From: Bacillota bacterium
Lineage (GTDB): Bacteria; Bacillota; Clostridia; Lachnospirales; Lachnospiraceae
Direction: 5' to 3'
Assembly (NCBI GenBank): GCA_023443225.1
Contig: JAEZVF010000058.1
Coordinates: 62,001 to 126,000, forward strand
Length of the DNA: 64,000 bases
Shown here: positions 37,801 through 46,490 of the stretch, in pieces
How positions within the stretch are numbered: the stretch's first letter is position 1
How the letters are laid out: each line of letters begins with the position of its first letter
Translations under genes and position numbers: made by a program
The notes under the pieces: generated by a model
Seen by the model: the letters and a program-made list of their open reading frames with translations, nothing else
Databases searched by the model: none
Told to the model about the DNA's origin: nothing

Positions 37801-38084
37801 ACATTCGCAATTACCGCATTGCTGCGTAAGTAAGTTTCTCCAACGTTTCCAACCTTGCATCTGACATAACCACGAAGATTTCTATTTCCTTTTTCATTTG
37901 CAGCTGTATTAAACTTTCTTGTATTTGTCGTTAGGACAAGCTGTATAGCATCAAGGATTGTAGATTTACCAGCCGTATTTTCACCACTAATCAATGTAGA
38001 CCCATTCATACTAATGGTCTCATTTTCAAAATAGTGCCAATTAATCAGCCTGATCCGTGTCAATACTTTCTTCTGTATCTCCAT
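34866..38084 (-). CDS. jetC: Wadjet SMC-like ATPase JetC
   Basis: A 1,072-residue MukB-like SMC ATPase, the DNA loop-extruding motor of Wadjet. It shows an N-terminal head with Walker A GENTAGKST (residues 34-42), long coiled coils (for example 250-390 and 620-720), a hinge near 470-600, and a C-terminal head with the signature SGSETQIP and Walker B IMLLDEAFDKMDDERIG (about 1006-1023). I chose the ATG at 38082-38084 because AAAGGAG lies just upstream; the frame extends further without good support. The gene overlaps jetB by 44 bases, typical of tightly coupled complexes. Confidence 0.92.
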   Translation of the reverse strand: MEIQKKVLTRIRLINWHYFENETISMNGSTLISGENTAGKSTILDAIQLVLTTNTRKFNTAANEKGNRNLRGYVRCKVGNVGETYLRSNAVIANVALEFYEEKTEKHFVLGVHMTSPDEESVVITKWYTEECRLEALSFLNGSKPSLQDEFRINNRKIKFIDQKNLAKERFKRRMGNLEDRFFDILPKSLAFKPMDNVKDFINKFVLSEAGIDVESLRINIETLSELEILINKSNEKLSLLCNIVECYNTIKEKEKDILINELLLEMAQIEYLETEVSCIQTNIRKLEQYTEINEQQEIELTSYISEIDNRLIELNVAMKNNEAGRLVETAKRKLDELEQKVGVQTEQDKKLQLALNNVERLLRILGSQNIQIVTKQEFELLRKPVDRKDKVNVFEKLSSVQRSPLDEIRKKESRIALKMERLSEEITELQQRLQKLENRNLQYPWYTNSLKAEIEDEFKRRGIESKVYIVAELLEVTDDKWQNAVEGYFNTQKFNLIVEPRYYDIALQVYHKNQKRIHTAGIVNTKKINTQQDVDNTSLAYVVYSDNRYAKAYANYVLGRVTRCDKVEELENYKIAITSEGMLYQGYVARNLDKETYRNPYIGQNAYRVQIVNAKKELEEKSAERKKYREEKQIYVDILEANSKVNLDLMATYMDAPYLLDQYKSQIVNVKQELKEANNDPTYLELSMQIEEVQRQKIEKEQTRIKISKEIGRLKSSKERLAEDLDHQSRELRLALEKHQQKADDNILCKNIAEDKYVFNRKTKTAKMIVDNFSPQRTQYANEKDELLNGNGGLKELQDSFNHKFEQDFLRGTEGIRDYIDAKTQLESVELVRFEEQLKKAKEDCEDVFKSDFLARMKENIENARNEFKSLNKALQNIYYGDDSYHFLITFDKKKESLFRMITSENNQEGYNLWTEAFEKEYKDEMDELFAKLVTKDDKGEKIIEEYTDYRSYLDYDIEIYKKNGTVQRFSDIYGEKSGSETQIPYYVAIAASFYQLYRFGNSVRIMLLDEAFDKMDDERIGSMMDFFNSLDLQVLMATPPAKIEIIGEKVNTILTAIRVGTQSIVEEYDL

Positions 38085-38682
38085 ACTCTTCTCCTTTCGC
38101 ATAGTTCGTAAGCCTGTCCTGCATTTGCGAATAATATGTATTAATATCTTCAATCTGCATAGCTAGAACAACGGACGGGTAGATAACAATCCGAGCATCC
38201 GACTGTGTTACATCAGTTTCTATATTGGTAATCAGATTATATTTTCTCATCGTACTGATTATGTTTCTTTCCATGGATTTATCCAGAACCGGTTTGGCTT
38301 TTATTTTTAGCATTGCGTATTTATCTCGTATTTCTTCCATGAGAACTGTGACTTCTTCTGAATAAGTACCCAACTCCTTGCGTTTCTCTATATATAGTAG
38401 TCTTAAGATTAAAAGCATAACACTTTCGTATTTGGTTAATTGAAGACGTCCATTTCCATATTGATTCACAATCCCAATAACACCCTGATCTTCATTAATC
38501 TGTATTTTGTATCCCAACAAGTCAAAATACGGTACAAATAATTCTTTGTTCTGCACAACAAACATATATTCTTTGCGAGTATCTTCCCTTTTCTTAATCA
38601 AAAAACAACTATTCAATAATTTATTAGCAGCAATTCGGAACTTATCCTTTTGAACCACTGATTCTGTAAATATTTCAAACAT
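38041..38682 (-). CDS. jetB: Wadjet MukE-like subunit JetB
   Basis: A 213-residue JetB (DUF4194 type), the MukE-like partner that binds the JetA kleisin and DNA. The sequence is mostly winged-helix-like, with 'YGNGRLQLTKYESVMLLILR' followed by 'EEVTVLMEEIRDKY', typical of the family. An AGGAGG ribosome site is present, and the start lies 12 bases after jetA. Its end is nested in the start of jetC. Confidence 0.87.
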   Translation of the reverse strand: MFEIFTESVVQKDKFRIAANKLLNSCFLIKKREDTRKEYMFVVQNKELFVPYFDLLGYKIQINEDQGVIGIVNQYGNGRLQLTKYESVMLLILRLLYIEKRKELGTYSEEVTVLMEEIRDKYAMLKIKAKPVLDKSMERNIISTMRKYNLITNIETDVTQSDARIVIYPSVVLAMQIEDINTYYSQMQDRLTNYAKGEEYGDTEESIDTDQAD

Positions 38683-38694
38683 TACCTGTTCCTC

Positions 38695-40098
38695 CTATGC
38701 TTTAATGATATCAAAATCAGGAAATTCATAGCCTTTCACACAGATATTATTTCTGCTTCGTTCCACCTTATAGGCGTTAGCCCTGTTATTTCCGTAGATG
38801 CTAATGTATATCATACGGATAAAATCACGTCTACTTTCCAAGGGGAGTGATGAGGCTTTCATCCGTTCTCTTTCTCCTAACATTTCAACTACATATTGAT
38901 TAATATTTTTTCTTGAAAAACGGGTTCGATTCTTCTCTTTAAGGACTTCTTTATATAATTGACGTTCTTTATCCGACATAATGCCATCGCGACTGATATC
39001 GTTTACCACATCCTGCTTTTTTGTAACCGGAATCGTCTTAAATGATTCAATATCGATAAATTTCTGTGGATAAACATGAAAGATATTAAGCAAGTCTTCT
39101 TCTGCTTCATCAAATAAGTTATTATTCTCATCCCGGTTCAACTCATCTGTCAAATTGCCAAGAATCTGTAGAATCTTACCTTCCATATTACTTCCGGTCG
39201 ATAATAAAAATCTCGCTCTCATAACAGCATTTTTCATATATTTTGAATGCTTTCTGTCAATTTCTTCAATAATCTCATCCAATCGGTAAAAAGCAGTCTT
39301 CATGTCAAGTATCATACTTAATACTTCATCATAGGTTTGGTCTTTGTCTGTAATCTGCTCTACTTCCATATATCCTTTGATAGCCAATTCCATAATAGAT
39401 TGTGTCGACAAGATTTCTTCCAGTTTTTCAATAATAGCACTTCGGAAATAAGATATATTTTCACTGGTTTTCATTCTTAGATAGGCTTTTGAACCAATGT
39501 TTTGATGATAGTCAAAGAAATGTTCCAGAATCTGGGATGCATCCATTTCATTGGTCTGCTTATCCATATGCCTCTTAATACTAGCATTTAATTTTTTAAG
39601 TTCCGACACAAGTCTATCCGTATTTTCTCTTGCCCCTTTGAGAATAAGTTCGTATGGTTTATTATATAAATCTTTATTCTGAAGCGTAGCATGAATCTGT
39701 GAGATAATGCCTTGATATTCTGTCTCATCTTCTCTAATAATTGTATTAAATGCTCCAATGATAGGAATTGCATATTCACATAGGACAACATTAATCTGAT
39801 GGTTCTCTGCTGCTTCATACTCAATCCATCCGGCTTCTTTTAAGACACGAATAACCTCATTTGCCTTACCTCTTGCATCTGTAATAATCTGATTGCTTTC
39901 TTCTACAAACATATCCACATCATCATCACTAAAATAGTCTTCTAAAACAGAAACGACAATTTCTCTGTTAACTCCATAAGAAATTTCTGGTTTAAAAGTA
40001 TTGAAAATCAGCTGAATACTATCTGCATATTCTATTTTGTACTTGCTTGTCAGAGGCTTGAAAAAATTCTCAGGCAGGCTATTAAATATGTTTACCAT
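38695..40098 (-). CDS. jetA: Wadjet kleisin-like subunit JetA
   Basis: A 467-residue JetA of the Clostridia type (DUF5716-like by memory), the MukF-like kleisin. The N-terminal winged-helix part reads FNSLPENFFKPLTSKYKIEY. A long helical middle follows (residues 150-340, for example KYMKNAVMRARFLLSTGSN), and then a C-terminal part that should meet the JetC head. It opens the jetABCD operon, with GGGGAGG upstream. This JetA type suggests a type III-like Wadjet, but the subtype needs profile comparison. Confidence 0.87.
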   Translation of the reverse strand: MVNIFNSLPENFFKPLTSKYKIEYADSIQLIFNTFKPEISYGVNREIVVSVLEDYFSDDDVDMFVEESNQIITDARGKANEVIRVLKEAGWIEYEAAENHQINVVLCEYAIPIIGAFNTIIREDETEYQGIISQIHATLQNKDLYNKPYELILKGARENTDRLVSELKKLNASIKRHMDKQTNEMDASQILEHFFDYHQNIGSKAYLRMKTSENISYFRSAIIEKLEEILSTQSIMELAIKGYMEVEQITDKDQTYDEVLSMILDMKTAFYRLDEIIEEIDRKHSKYMKNAVMRARFLLSTGSNMEGKILQILGNLTDELNRDENNNLFDEAEEDLLNIFHVYPQKFIDIESFKTIPVTKKQDVVNDISRDGIMSDKERQLYKEVLKEKNRTRFSRKNINQYVVEMLGERERMKASSLPLESRRDFIRMIYISIYGNNRANAYKVERSRNNICVKGYEFPDFDIIKA

Positions 40099-40205
40099 CC
40101 GATCCTCCCCTATGTACCAAAGTAATCGTATCGTTAGCTTATCATATTGCTAACTCCAAGTATCTCAGATTTGTTATCTGGATGCTACCAATGAATCATC
40201 TATCT

Positions 40206-42503
40206 TTATATCACTATCCATCTATCTCTCAGACTTTCCACTATAAACTTTTGCGCATTTTTGTCATACAGTAAGACTGTATACTGTAAGCCGGATTGTG
40301 CTGTCCGCTCTTCTGGGATAATCCCGAGTTCCAATCCCTCTGGTAATACTTCTTTCTTCCAAATACCGTCTATATGCTCTTCGGTATAATATCCTTCTTC
40401 CTTTAATTTTTCTGAAATTACCTTTGTTGTCAAAGCTTTCATTGTCTTTTCATCCCGGAAACTATTCAGCATTTTCACGAAATCAGATATGGTAGTACTA
40501 TCCTCATAGACTATGTTTGATTGAATTTCTTCTGTTATGGAGAATACTTCTTTACCGGTTCGTTTTTTCTTCTCTTTCCCTGACGTTTTCTCTGCTTTGC
40601 TGACATCACCATCAGAATCCTTATATCCCTCATAAGTATAGGACTCCTTTCTATCACCGGTGAATGTACGAAGAGCTGTCAGAAACGCTTCTCCGTACTT
40701 CTCAAATTTATAATCACCTATACCATTTACCTCAAGCATTTCCTGCTTGTTCATCGGAACCTTACAACACATATCAACAAGCGTCTTATCGGAACAAATG
40801 ATGTAAGGTGGTACTGCCTGTTCTTTTGCCAGTGTCAGACGTAATTCCTTCAGATAATCAAACAATTCCAGTCCCTTGGAGTTCAAGATATCAGATCGTC
40901 TGATCTTTCGTGGCTTAGTCTTATCCTGCTCCTGTGCCTCAGATGGTTCTTCCTTGGGAAATCTCATAATGATTTGCTGTTCGTCTTCTAGAATTCTTCT
41001 GCAACTACTGGTTAATTTCAGTATGCGAAATTTATCCTGTGTGGCACCAATGTAACCCTGTTGTTCTAATTCAAAGAGAACCGCCTTCAAAAGAGGCTCA
41101 GATAAGTGTTTACAAAGGCCGAAACATGTTAATTCATACAGACCAAAATTTCTTATCTTTGCCAATTTTCTTCCCAAAAGTACGTCCACGATCACATTAA
41201 TTCCAAACCGTTGCCTCGTCTCGTTAATACACAAGATAAGATCTTTACAAATATCAGTAACGTCCTTTTCTTCAAATTCTGCCAGACAGTTTCCACAATT
41301 GCCGCAATCACACTTTTTATCTTCACCAAAGTAACTTAAGATGTATTGACGCAGACAATCTCTAGTCAGGCAATACTGCCTCATCTGATTCAGTCGTATC
41401 TCATCATTTTCCCGCAACACGAGCATATCCTCTGGCAGCATTTCTTGGTTGCCTATCTTACTATCTAACAGAAAACGGTTTATCATAAGGTCCTGCGCTG
41501 AATAGAACAGGATACACTCTGCATTTTCTCCATCACGACCTGCTCGTCCTGCCTCTTGATAGTAATTTTCCAAACTCTGTGGCATATTGTAATGCAAGAC
41601 ATAACGGACATTTGATTTATCAATTCCCATACCGAAAGCATTGCTTGCTACCATGACCGTATTTTTATCATAAATAAAATCATCCTGATTCTGCTTTCTA
41701 TCCTCTGTCTCCATTCCAGCATGGTATTTTCCAGCTAGTATACCCTCTTGCCGTAACATTTCCCAAACAGACTCCACATTTTTTCTGGTTGCACAATAAA
41801 TAATTCCAATTTCATTTGCATGATCTTTCACATAAGTAAGAATATCTGTATCCTTCTTTCTGGTCCTTTGCTCCTGGACCACTTTAAAGAAGAGATTCTT
41901 TCGGTCAAATCCAGTAACCACCAGATTGGGATTCCTCAACTGAAGGATACACATAATATCCTCACTAACACGCTTTGTTGCTGTAGCGGTAAATGCCCCA
42001 ACCACCGGTCGTTTCGGAATTTTTCTTAAAAAATCAATAATTTTAATATAGCTTGGTCTAAAGTCCTGCCCCCACTGTGAAATGCAGTGGGCCTCATCAA
42101 CAGCTACAAATGAAATCTCCATCTCCATGGCAAACTCCATGAACTTTGCACTTTCCAATCGCTCCGGAGCTACATAAATAATTTTATACTTTCCCTGCTT
42201 TGCAAAATCCAATGCCTTTGTAATCTGTGTCTCTGTCAAGGCACCGTTAATATAGGCCGCATGAATCCCTGCTTGGTTCAATGCCTTCACCTGATCTATC
42301 ATCAACGAAATCAGCGGCGAAATCACAACCGTAACCCCTGGAAAGAGTAACGCAGGAATCTGATAGCAAATGGATTTACCTGCGCCTGTGGGCATGATTC
42401 CTAACACATCCTCTCCCTGAAGTAAATGGTCAATTAATTCTTCCTGACCTTCTCTTAGGGAATCATAGCCAAAGTATTTTTTTAGTATTTCGTATTTGTT
42501 CAT
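40206..42503 (-). CDS. recQ: RecQ family ATP-dependent DNA helicase
   Basis: A 765-residue RecQ helicase. Seen in order: motif I MPTGAGKSICYQIPALL (about 36-53), DEAHCISQWGQDFRPSY (motif II and aromatic loop), motif VI YYQEAGRAGRDG, the zinc site (CLTRDCLRQYIL ... CDCGNCGNC), winged helix, an HRDC domain (about 555-625), and a charged C-terminal extension with a helical end (ISDFVKMLNSFRDEKTMKAL). The length is typical of Firmicutes RecQ with tail. It lies 107 bases upstream of jetA on the same strand; whether it is part of the defence island or ordinary repair is open. Confidence 0.92.
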   Translation of the reverse strand: MNKYEILKKYFGYDSLREGQEELIDHLLQGEDVLGIMPTGAGKSICYQIPALLFPGVTVVISPLISLMIDQVKALNQAGIHAAYINGALTETQITKALDFAKQGKYKIIYVAPERLESAKFMEFAMEMEISFVAVDEAHCISQWGQDFRPSYIKIIDFLRKIPKRPVVGAFTATATKRVSEDIMCILQLRNPNLVVTGFDRKNLFFKVVQEQRTRKKDTDILTYVKDHANEIGIIYCATRKNVESVWEMLRQEGILAGKYHAGMETEDRKQNQDDFIYDKNTVMVASNAFGMGIDKSNVRYVLHYNMPQSLENYYQEAGRAGRDGENAECILFYSAQDLMINRFLLDSKIGNQEMLPEDMLVLRENDEIRLNQMRQYCLTRDCLRQYILSYFGEDKKCDCGNCGNCLAEFEEKDVTDICKDLILCINETRQRFGINVIVDVLLGRKLAKIRNFGLYELTCFGLCKHLSEPLLKAVLFELEQQGYIGATQDKFRILKLTSSCRRILEDEQQIIMRFPKEEPSEAQEQDKTKPRKIRRSDILNSKGLELFDYLKELRLTLAKEQAVPPYIICSDKTLVDMCCKVPMNKQEMLEVNGIGDYKFEKYGEAFLTALRTFTGDRKESYTYEGYKDSDGDVSKAEKTSGKEKKKRTGKEVFSITEEIQSNIVYEDSTTISDFVKMLNSFRDEKTMKALTTKVISEKLKEEGYYTEEHIDGIWKKEVLPEGLELGIIPEERTAQSGLQYTVLLYDKNAQKFIVESLRDRWIVI

Positions 42504-42692
42504 TTAACTTTCTCCTATGTACTACCGCACAAAAAACGTATCCATTAACTTGTTGCTCCAATCATAATACGCAAGTAAACTTACGATTCCTCATTCCGCT
42601 TTCATTATATCATCTGAACTTAAAAAAACAATGATTTTATATTAAAGGGAGATTCCCCTATCCCACCATGATTGCATAACTTTCACAAAAGG

Positions 42693-42734
42693 CATATAAA
42701 GAACGTGCCGTCAAGACGACACGTTCTTTATATG
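42693..42734 (-). terminator. Terminator of the maltodextrin/amylase operon
   Basis: CATATAAAGAACGTG pairs with CACGTTCTTTATATG, and an inner CGTC/GACG pair leaves a tiny loop. The stem is almost perfect over about 19 bp and starts directly after the amylase stop codon at 42737. The U-run is weak (CCTTTTG). Confidence 0.75.
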
Positions 42735-42736
42735 AT

Positions 42737-44554
42737 TTAGAATGAGGGATAAATATCAATTGTTTGTCCACCGACTCCGGTATAGTTATTACCTGTGGAC
42801 CACGTGGTATCGTTAATTAATGGTTTGAATTCAAATGATTCTCCTACTCCATATCTTTCAATTTCATAAACCCATATATCAGAAGAGACATTCAACATTT
42901 CTCTGCCGTCTGTCCACCATAATGGATAATCATCTCCTCTTAAATGCATTGTATTACCTAATCCAACATCATAATGAACACGAATTGTTGTTACTACCTT
43001 ATCCGGCTCAGAGTATGCTTCTGCTGAGTCTGATGTAAATACATATGCTGTTTTAGCTGGAATAGTTAATGAAATCTGTTTGCCGGTAAGAGCACCATCC
43101 TCTACAGTAACTGTTGTTGACGTATTTAAAAGATTAGTTAACAGAGAACCCGTTGTAATACTACTTTCTGCTCTTAATGGTATGGTTCTGGTTTCATTAC
43201 TTGTACCATTATTGATTACAGTAATAATTTCCTCACCAGAAGAGTCATTACGTCTGGAATAAGCATAAATATTATCTTCTACCCACATTTCTCTTTGGGT
43301 TCCACTACTAAGGCAGTTGTAATCTTTTCTGATCTTAGCTAGTTTTTGAATATATTGGTATATCGATCCATCTTCTGAAAATCCAGGCATCATTTCACGA
43401 TTTTCCTTATTTGCAATACCTGCCCATTCAGTAGGTAGACCCCCGCCATAGCATTCCTGTTCAGTTCCATAGTATACATCAGGCATGCCGCGCATTGTAA
43501 ACAAAAAGGTTAATGCCAAACGAAGCTTCTGATAATTATCATCTGCCAGACATAAGAATCTGTCTCTGTCATGATTATCAATAAATGTTACAAGGCGATT
43601 CACATTGCTGTATTTATAATCTTGATCTAGAATGTTCTTTACATTATAAAAACTGGCATCATTGGCAAACACCTCTCGTGCCTGAAAAAATAAAGGAAAA
43701 TCAAGAACTCCCCATTCATAATTCTGATAGTCACTAACATAATCCACATCACCAACAAAAATCTCCCCAAATGAAGGGACTCCTAAATATGCTTCAAATT
43801 CTGCTAGAAATGTTTTATCTACAGACCTAGCGGCATCTACCCTGACTCCATCAACACCTGTATCATCGACCCACATTTTATAGACGTCCTTAATAGCCGC
43901 TCTTGCATCACTATTTGAATGGTCAACATCATCCAAGCCACCCAAATCAGCATTTTGCACCTGCCATTCATCGTTCCAGTCAGTAATATCTCCATTATGA
44001 TGATACCAAGCAGGATTATTAAAAGGTGCTGCTGGCTGATACTCTGTAGAATTGTATGCAGTTTCATAAGGTTTCAAGTAGTCGGCTGTATGATTTGGAA
44101 CCACATCTAAAACAACTTTTAATCCCAAATTATGTGCCTCGTCCACTAAATCTATTAAATCTTGTTTTGTACCGTAGTGTGGCTCTGCGTTATAATAATC
44201 CTTTGTAAAGTATCCATGATAGCCTGACTCCGAACCATCTCTACTTAACAACTCATTTTCAGATGGAGGTGAAATCCAAATAGCTGTCATTCCCAGATCC
44301 TTTATGTATGGAAGCTTGGATTTCAATCCTATCCAGTCTCCACCTTGAGTATACTTTAAATCACCTGCTCTGTATTCCACATTCAAATTACCATTATTGT
44401 TAGCATTTCCATCATAAAATCGATCTGTTAAAACCATGTAAATAATATCAGTTTCATCAAGAACACTACTGTTAGATACCCCTAATGTTGTAAAAGTATC
44501 ATTTTTAGTACCTAAGGTCGTACTCTCTGCGTGTGCATTAATTGGAACAAGCAT
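42737..44554 (-). CDS. Secreted alpha-amylase (GH13) with defective or atypical start
   Basis: A GH13 alpha-amylase, about 600 residues, hydrolysing starch outside the cell. All four regions are seen: LDVVPNHTADY, GVRVDAARSVD (nucleophile Asp), SFGEIFVGD (acid/base Glu) and FIDNHDRDRFL. The C-terminal 85 residues (IRVHYDVGLGNTMHLRGDD and on) resemble a starch-binding module. The first codon of the open frame that is ATG gives only MLVPINAHA, the end of a signal peptide. The same frame continues upstream as KCTKKYLAIFISLILSIV, a perfect signal peptide, but without any start codon. The well-placed ATG (44604-44606, AAGGAG upstream) is one frame off and reads M-Y-stop. One base too many near 44602-44606 would explain it. 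Confidence 0.85.
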   Translation of the reverse strand: MLVPINAHAESTTLGTKNDTFTTLGVSNSSVLDETDIIYMVLTDRFYDGNANNNGNLNVEYRAGDLKYTQGGDWIGLKSKLPYIKDLGMTAIWISPPSENELLSRDGSESGYHGYFTKDYYNAEPHYGTKQDLIDLVDEAHNLGLKVVLDVVPNHTADYLKPYETAYNSTEYQPAAPFNNPAWYHHNGDITDWNDEWQVQNADLGGLDDVDHSNSDARAAIKDVYKMWVDDTGVDGVRVDAARSVDKTFLAEFEAYLGVPSFGEIFVGDVDYVSDYQNYEWGVLDFPLFFQAREVFANDASFYNVKNILDQDYKYSNVNRLVTFIDNHDRDRFLCLADDNYQKLRLALTFLFTMRGMPDVYYGTEQECYGGGLPTEWAGIANKENREMMPGFSEDGSIYQYIQKLAKIRKDYNCLSSGTQREMWVEDNIYAYSRRNDSSGEEIITVINNGTSNETRTIPLRAESSITTGSLLTNLLNTSTTVTVEDGALTGKQISLTIPAKTAYVFTSDSAEAYSEPDKVVTTIRVHYDVGLGNTMHLRGDDYPLWWTDGREMLNVSSDIWVYEIERYGVGESFEFKPLINDTTWSTGNNYTGVGGQTIDIYPSF

Positions 44555-44648
44555 AACTATAGATAATATTAACGATATAAATATTGCTAAGTATTTTTTA
44601 GTACATTTCTGAACTCCTTTCCGCTTGCCTAGCAGGCAATAAATAAAA

Positions 44649-45488
44649 TTACCCCTTTATACTACCGGTTGTCAGACCTGTTACAAAAAATTTCTGACAA
44701 AATATAAATACAAGTAAAATTGGAATTAAGCTAAGTACTGATAAGGCAAACACATATCCCCACTGAGTAAACTGATGTTGACCGAAGAATCCGGATATGG
44801 CTATTGGCAAAGTTCTTTGCATATTATCATTTATCACTGTGTTAGCCCAAGGATATTCTTCCCATGCTGTCAAAAAATTAAAAATAGATACCGATGCAAT
44901 ACCAGGTTTTATTAGTGGTAAAATAATACGAAAGAAAATAGTAAAAACAGACCCCCCATCCATATATACAGCTTCATCAAGCTCTTTTGGAATATTTTCT
45001 GCAAATCCCTTTATCATAAAAGTTGAATATGGAATAACCCATGCAACATAAAAAGGAATAAGTCCAAAAAGCTTATTAATGACCTTTAACTTAACTGCTA
45101 ATTCATATTGAGGTACGATTAATGTTGTTCCTGGTATAATCATAGTCAATATAATAAATATAAATAACAATTTTCTTCCGATAAATTCAAACCTGGCAAT
45201 ACAAAATCCAAGTGCTGCTGCTACAAATGCTGCTATCAATACAGTAGTAGAAGAAACAAAAATACTATTTAAGAAATTAATATAGAATTTCCCCTTTAAA
45301 ATAATATACTGATAATTTTCAAGTGTAATTTCACTTAAGCTTGGGAAAAAGCGTGGTGGGAATTCATATAAAGCCCCATTAGGTTTTAACGAAGTACTAA
45401 CCATGTAAATCATAGGCATAACTACAATAAAGAGTCCAGTTGCCAAAATTAAGCTAATTATGCCTTGATACATTTTTGTTCTTTTCAT
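44649..45488 (-). CDS. Sugar ABC transporter permease (MalG type)
   Basis: A membrane permease of about 280 residues with six hydrophobic segments and the EAA-loop motif (PKELDEAVYMDGGSVFTIFF at about 185-205) of MalG-like permeases. Together with the 45494-46387 protein it would carry maltodextrin across the membrane. I chose the ATG at 45486-45488 with AGGTG upstream; a GTG three codons before is possible. It starts just after the stop of its partner. Confidence 0.87.
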   Translation of the reverse strand: MKRTKMYQGIISLILATGLFIVVMPMIYMVSTSLKPNGALYEFPPRFFPSLSEITLENYQYIILKGKFYINFLNSIFVSSTTVLIAAFVAAALGFCIARFEFIGRKLLFIFIILTMIIPGTTLIVPQYELAVKLKVINKLFGLIPFYVAWVIPYSTFMIKGFAENIPKELDEAVYMDGGSVFTIFFRIILPLIKPGIASVSIFNFLTAWEEYPWANTVINDNMQRTLPIAISGFFGQHQFTQWGYVFALSVLSLIPILLVFIFCQKFFVTGLTTGSIKG

Positions 45489-45493
45489 TATTA

Positions 45494-46387
45494 TCACCTT
45501 TCTCCCTTCTCGTTGTTTTTCATCAGCTTAAACTGCAAAGCCGCTAGTAAAGCCAGACTAATTGCAACGATAAAAGACAATCCTGCAGAATAACCGAACT
45601 TACCAGTACTAAAAGCCTTGTAGTACATCCAGGTTAGTACTGTATCTGTCTGATGCCCTGGCTCTCCCCCAGTAATCATCTTAATGGAAGTAAAGACGTT
45701 AAACCCTCCAATTGTAAGCATGACTAATGCAAATAATATCGTACCTCGAATGCAGGGAAGGGTAACATAAAAAAACTTATGTATATGATTGGCTCCGTCT
45801 ATTCCTGCTGCTTCATATAAATCAGTAGGTACCGTTTGCAATGCTGCTAGAAAAACAACCATATTCCAGCCAATTCCTTTCCAAACTCCTAGTAGCATTG
45901 CAACCGATAAGCCTCCCCATCTAGAATCCAGCCAACGAATGTTATGATTGATAAGCTTGATCACATTGGTAAGAAAATAGTTCAGCATACCTTCTGTATT
46001 AAATATGTATTTAAATATCAATGATGCAATAACCCATGAAGTAATCACAGGCAGATAATATAAAACCCGATATGTCACCTTAAAACGTACAATGCTGTTT
46101 ATAAGTAAAGCAATCAGTAATCCTATAAGCATTTGTCCCGGCACTGTAAACAGGGTGTAAATTAGTGTATTTACAAAAGAAGTTCGAAAATACTCATCCT
46201 GCCAGACCTCTATATAATTTTGCAGCCCTATAAATTTCTGATTAAGTAAAGAACCAAAATCCCATTCATAGAAACTCATAATAAATAGCTTTATAATAGG
46301 ATATATAGTAAATGTCCCAAATATAATAAGTCCCGGCAATAGCAGTAAGCCAATCTGCAACCTGTTTCCTAGCATTTTTTTCTTCAT
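45494..46387 (-). CDS. Sugar ABC transporter permease (MalF type)
   Basis: A 297-residue permease with six hydrophobic segments. The start KKKMLGNRLQIGLLLLPGLI and the EAA loop (PTDLYEAAGIDGANHIHKFF) are typical of MalF/UgpA-type subunits, and 'MITGGEPGHQTDTVLTWMYY' follows. There is no ATPase gene in this operon, which is common in Firmicutes, where one MsmK-type ATPase serves several sugar importers. Confidence 0.87.
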   Translation of the reverse strand: MKKKMLGNRLQIGLLLLPGLIIFGTFTIYPIIKLFIMSFYEWDFGSLLNQKFIGLQNYIEVWQDEYFRTSFVNTLIYTLFTVPGQMLIGLLIALLINSIVRFKVTYRVLYYLPVITSWVIASLIFKYIFNTEGMLNYFLTNVIKLINHNIRWLDSRWGGLSVAMLLGVWKGIGWNMVVFLAALQTVPTDLYEAAGIDGANHIHKFFYVTLPCIRGTILFALVMLTIGGFNVFTSIKMITGGEPGHQTDTVLTWMYYKAFSTGKFGYSAGLSFIVAISLALLAALQFKLMKNNEKGER

Positions 46388-46490
46388 TCTTGTTCCCCCT
46401 GTTCACTAGCCAACAATTACCTTCCATAATCAAAACCATCCTTGCCTATTGTTGACGTGATGTGCCTTTTGTATTATACTAATATAAACA

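Noticed and set aside
44554..44556. ATG at 44554 as the true amylase start
   Set aside because: It has no ribosome site and cuts the signal peptide to nine residues, while the upstream frame encodes a full one.
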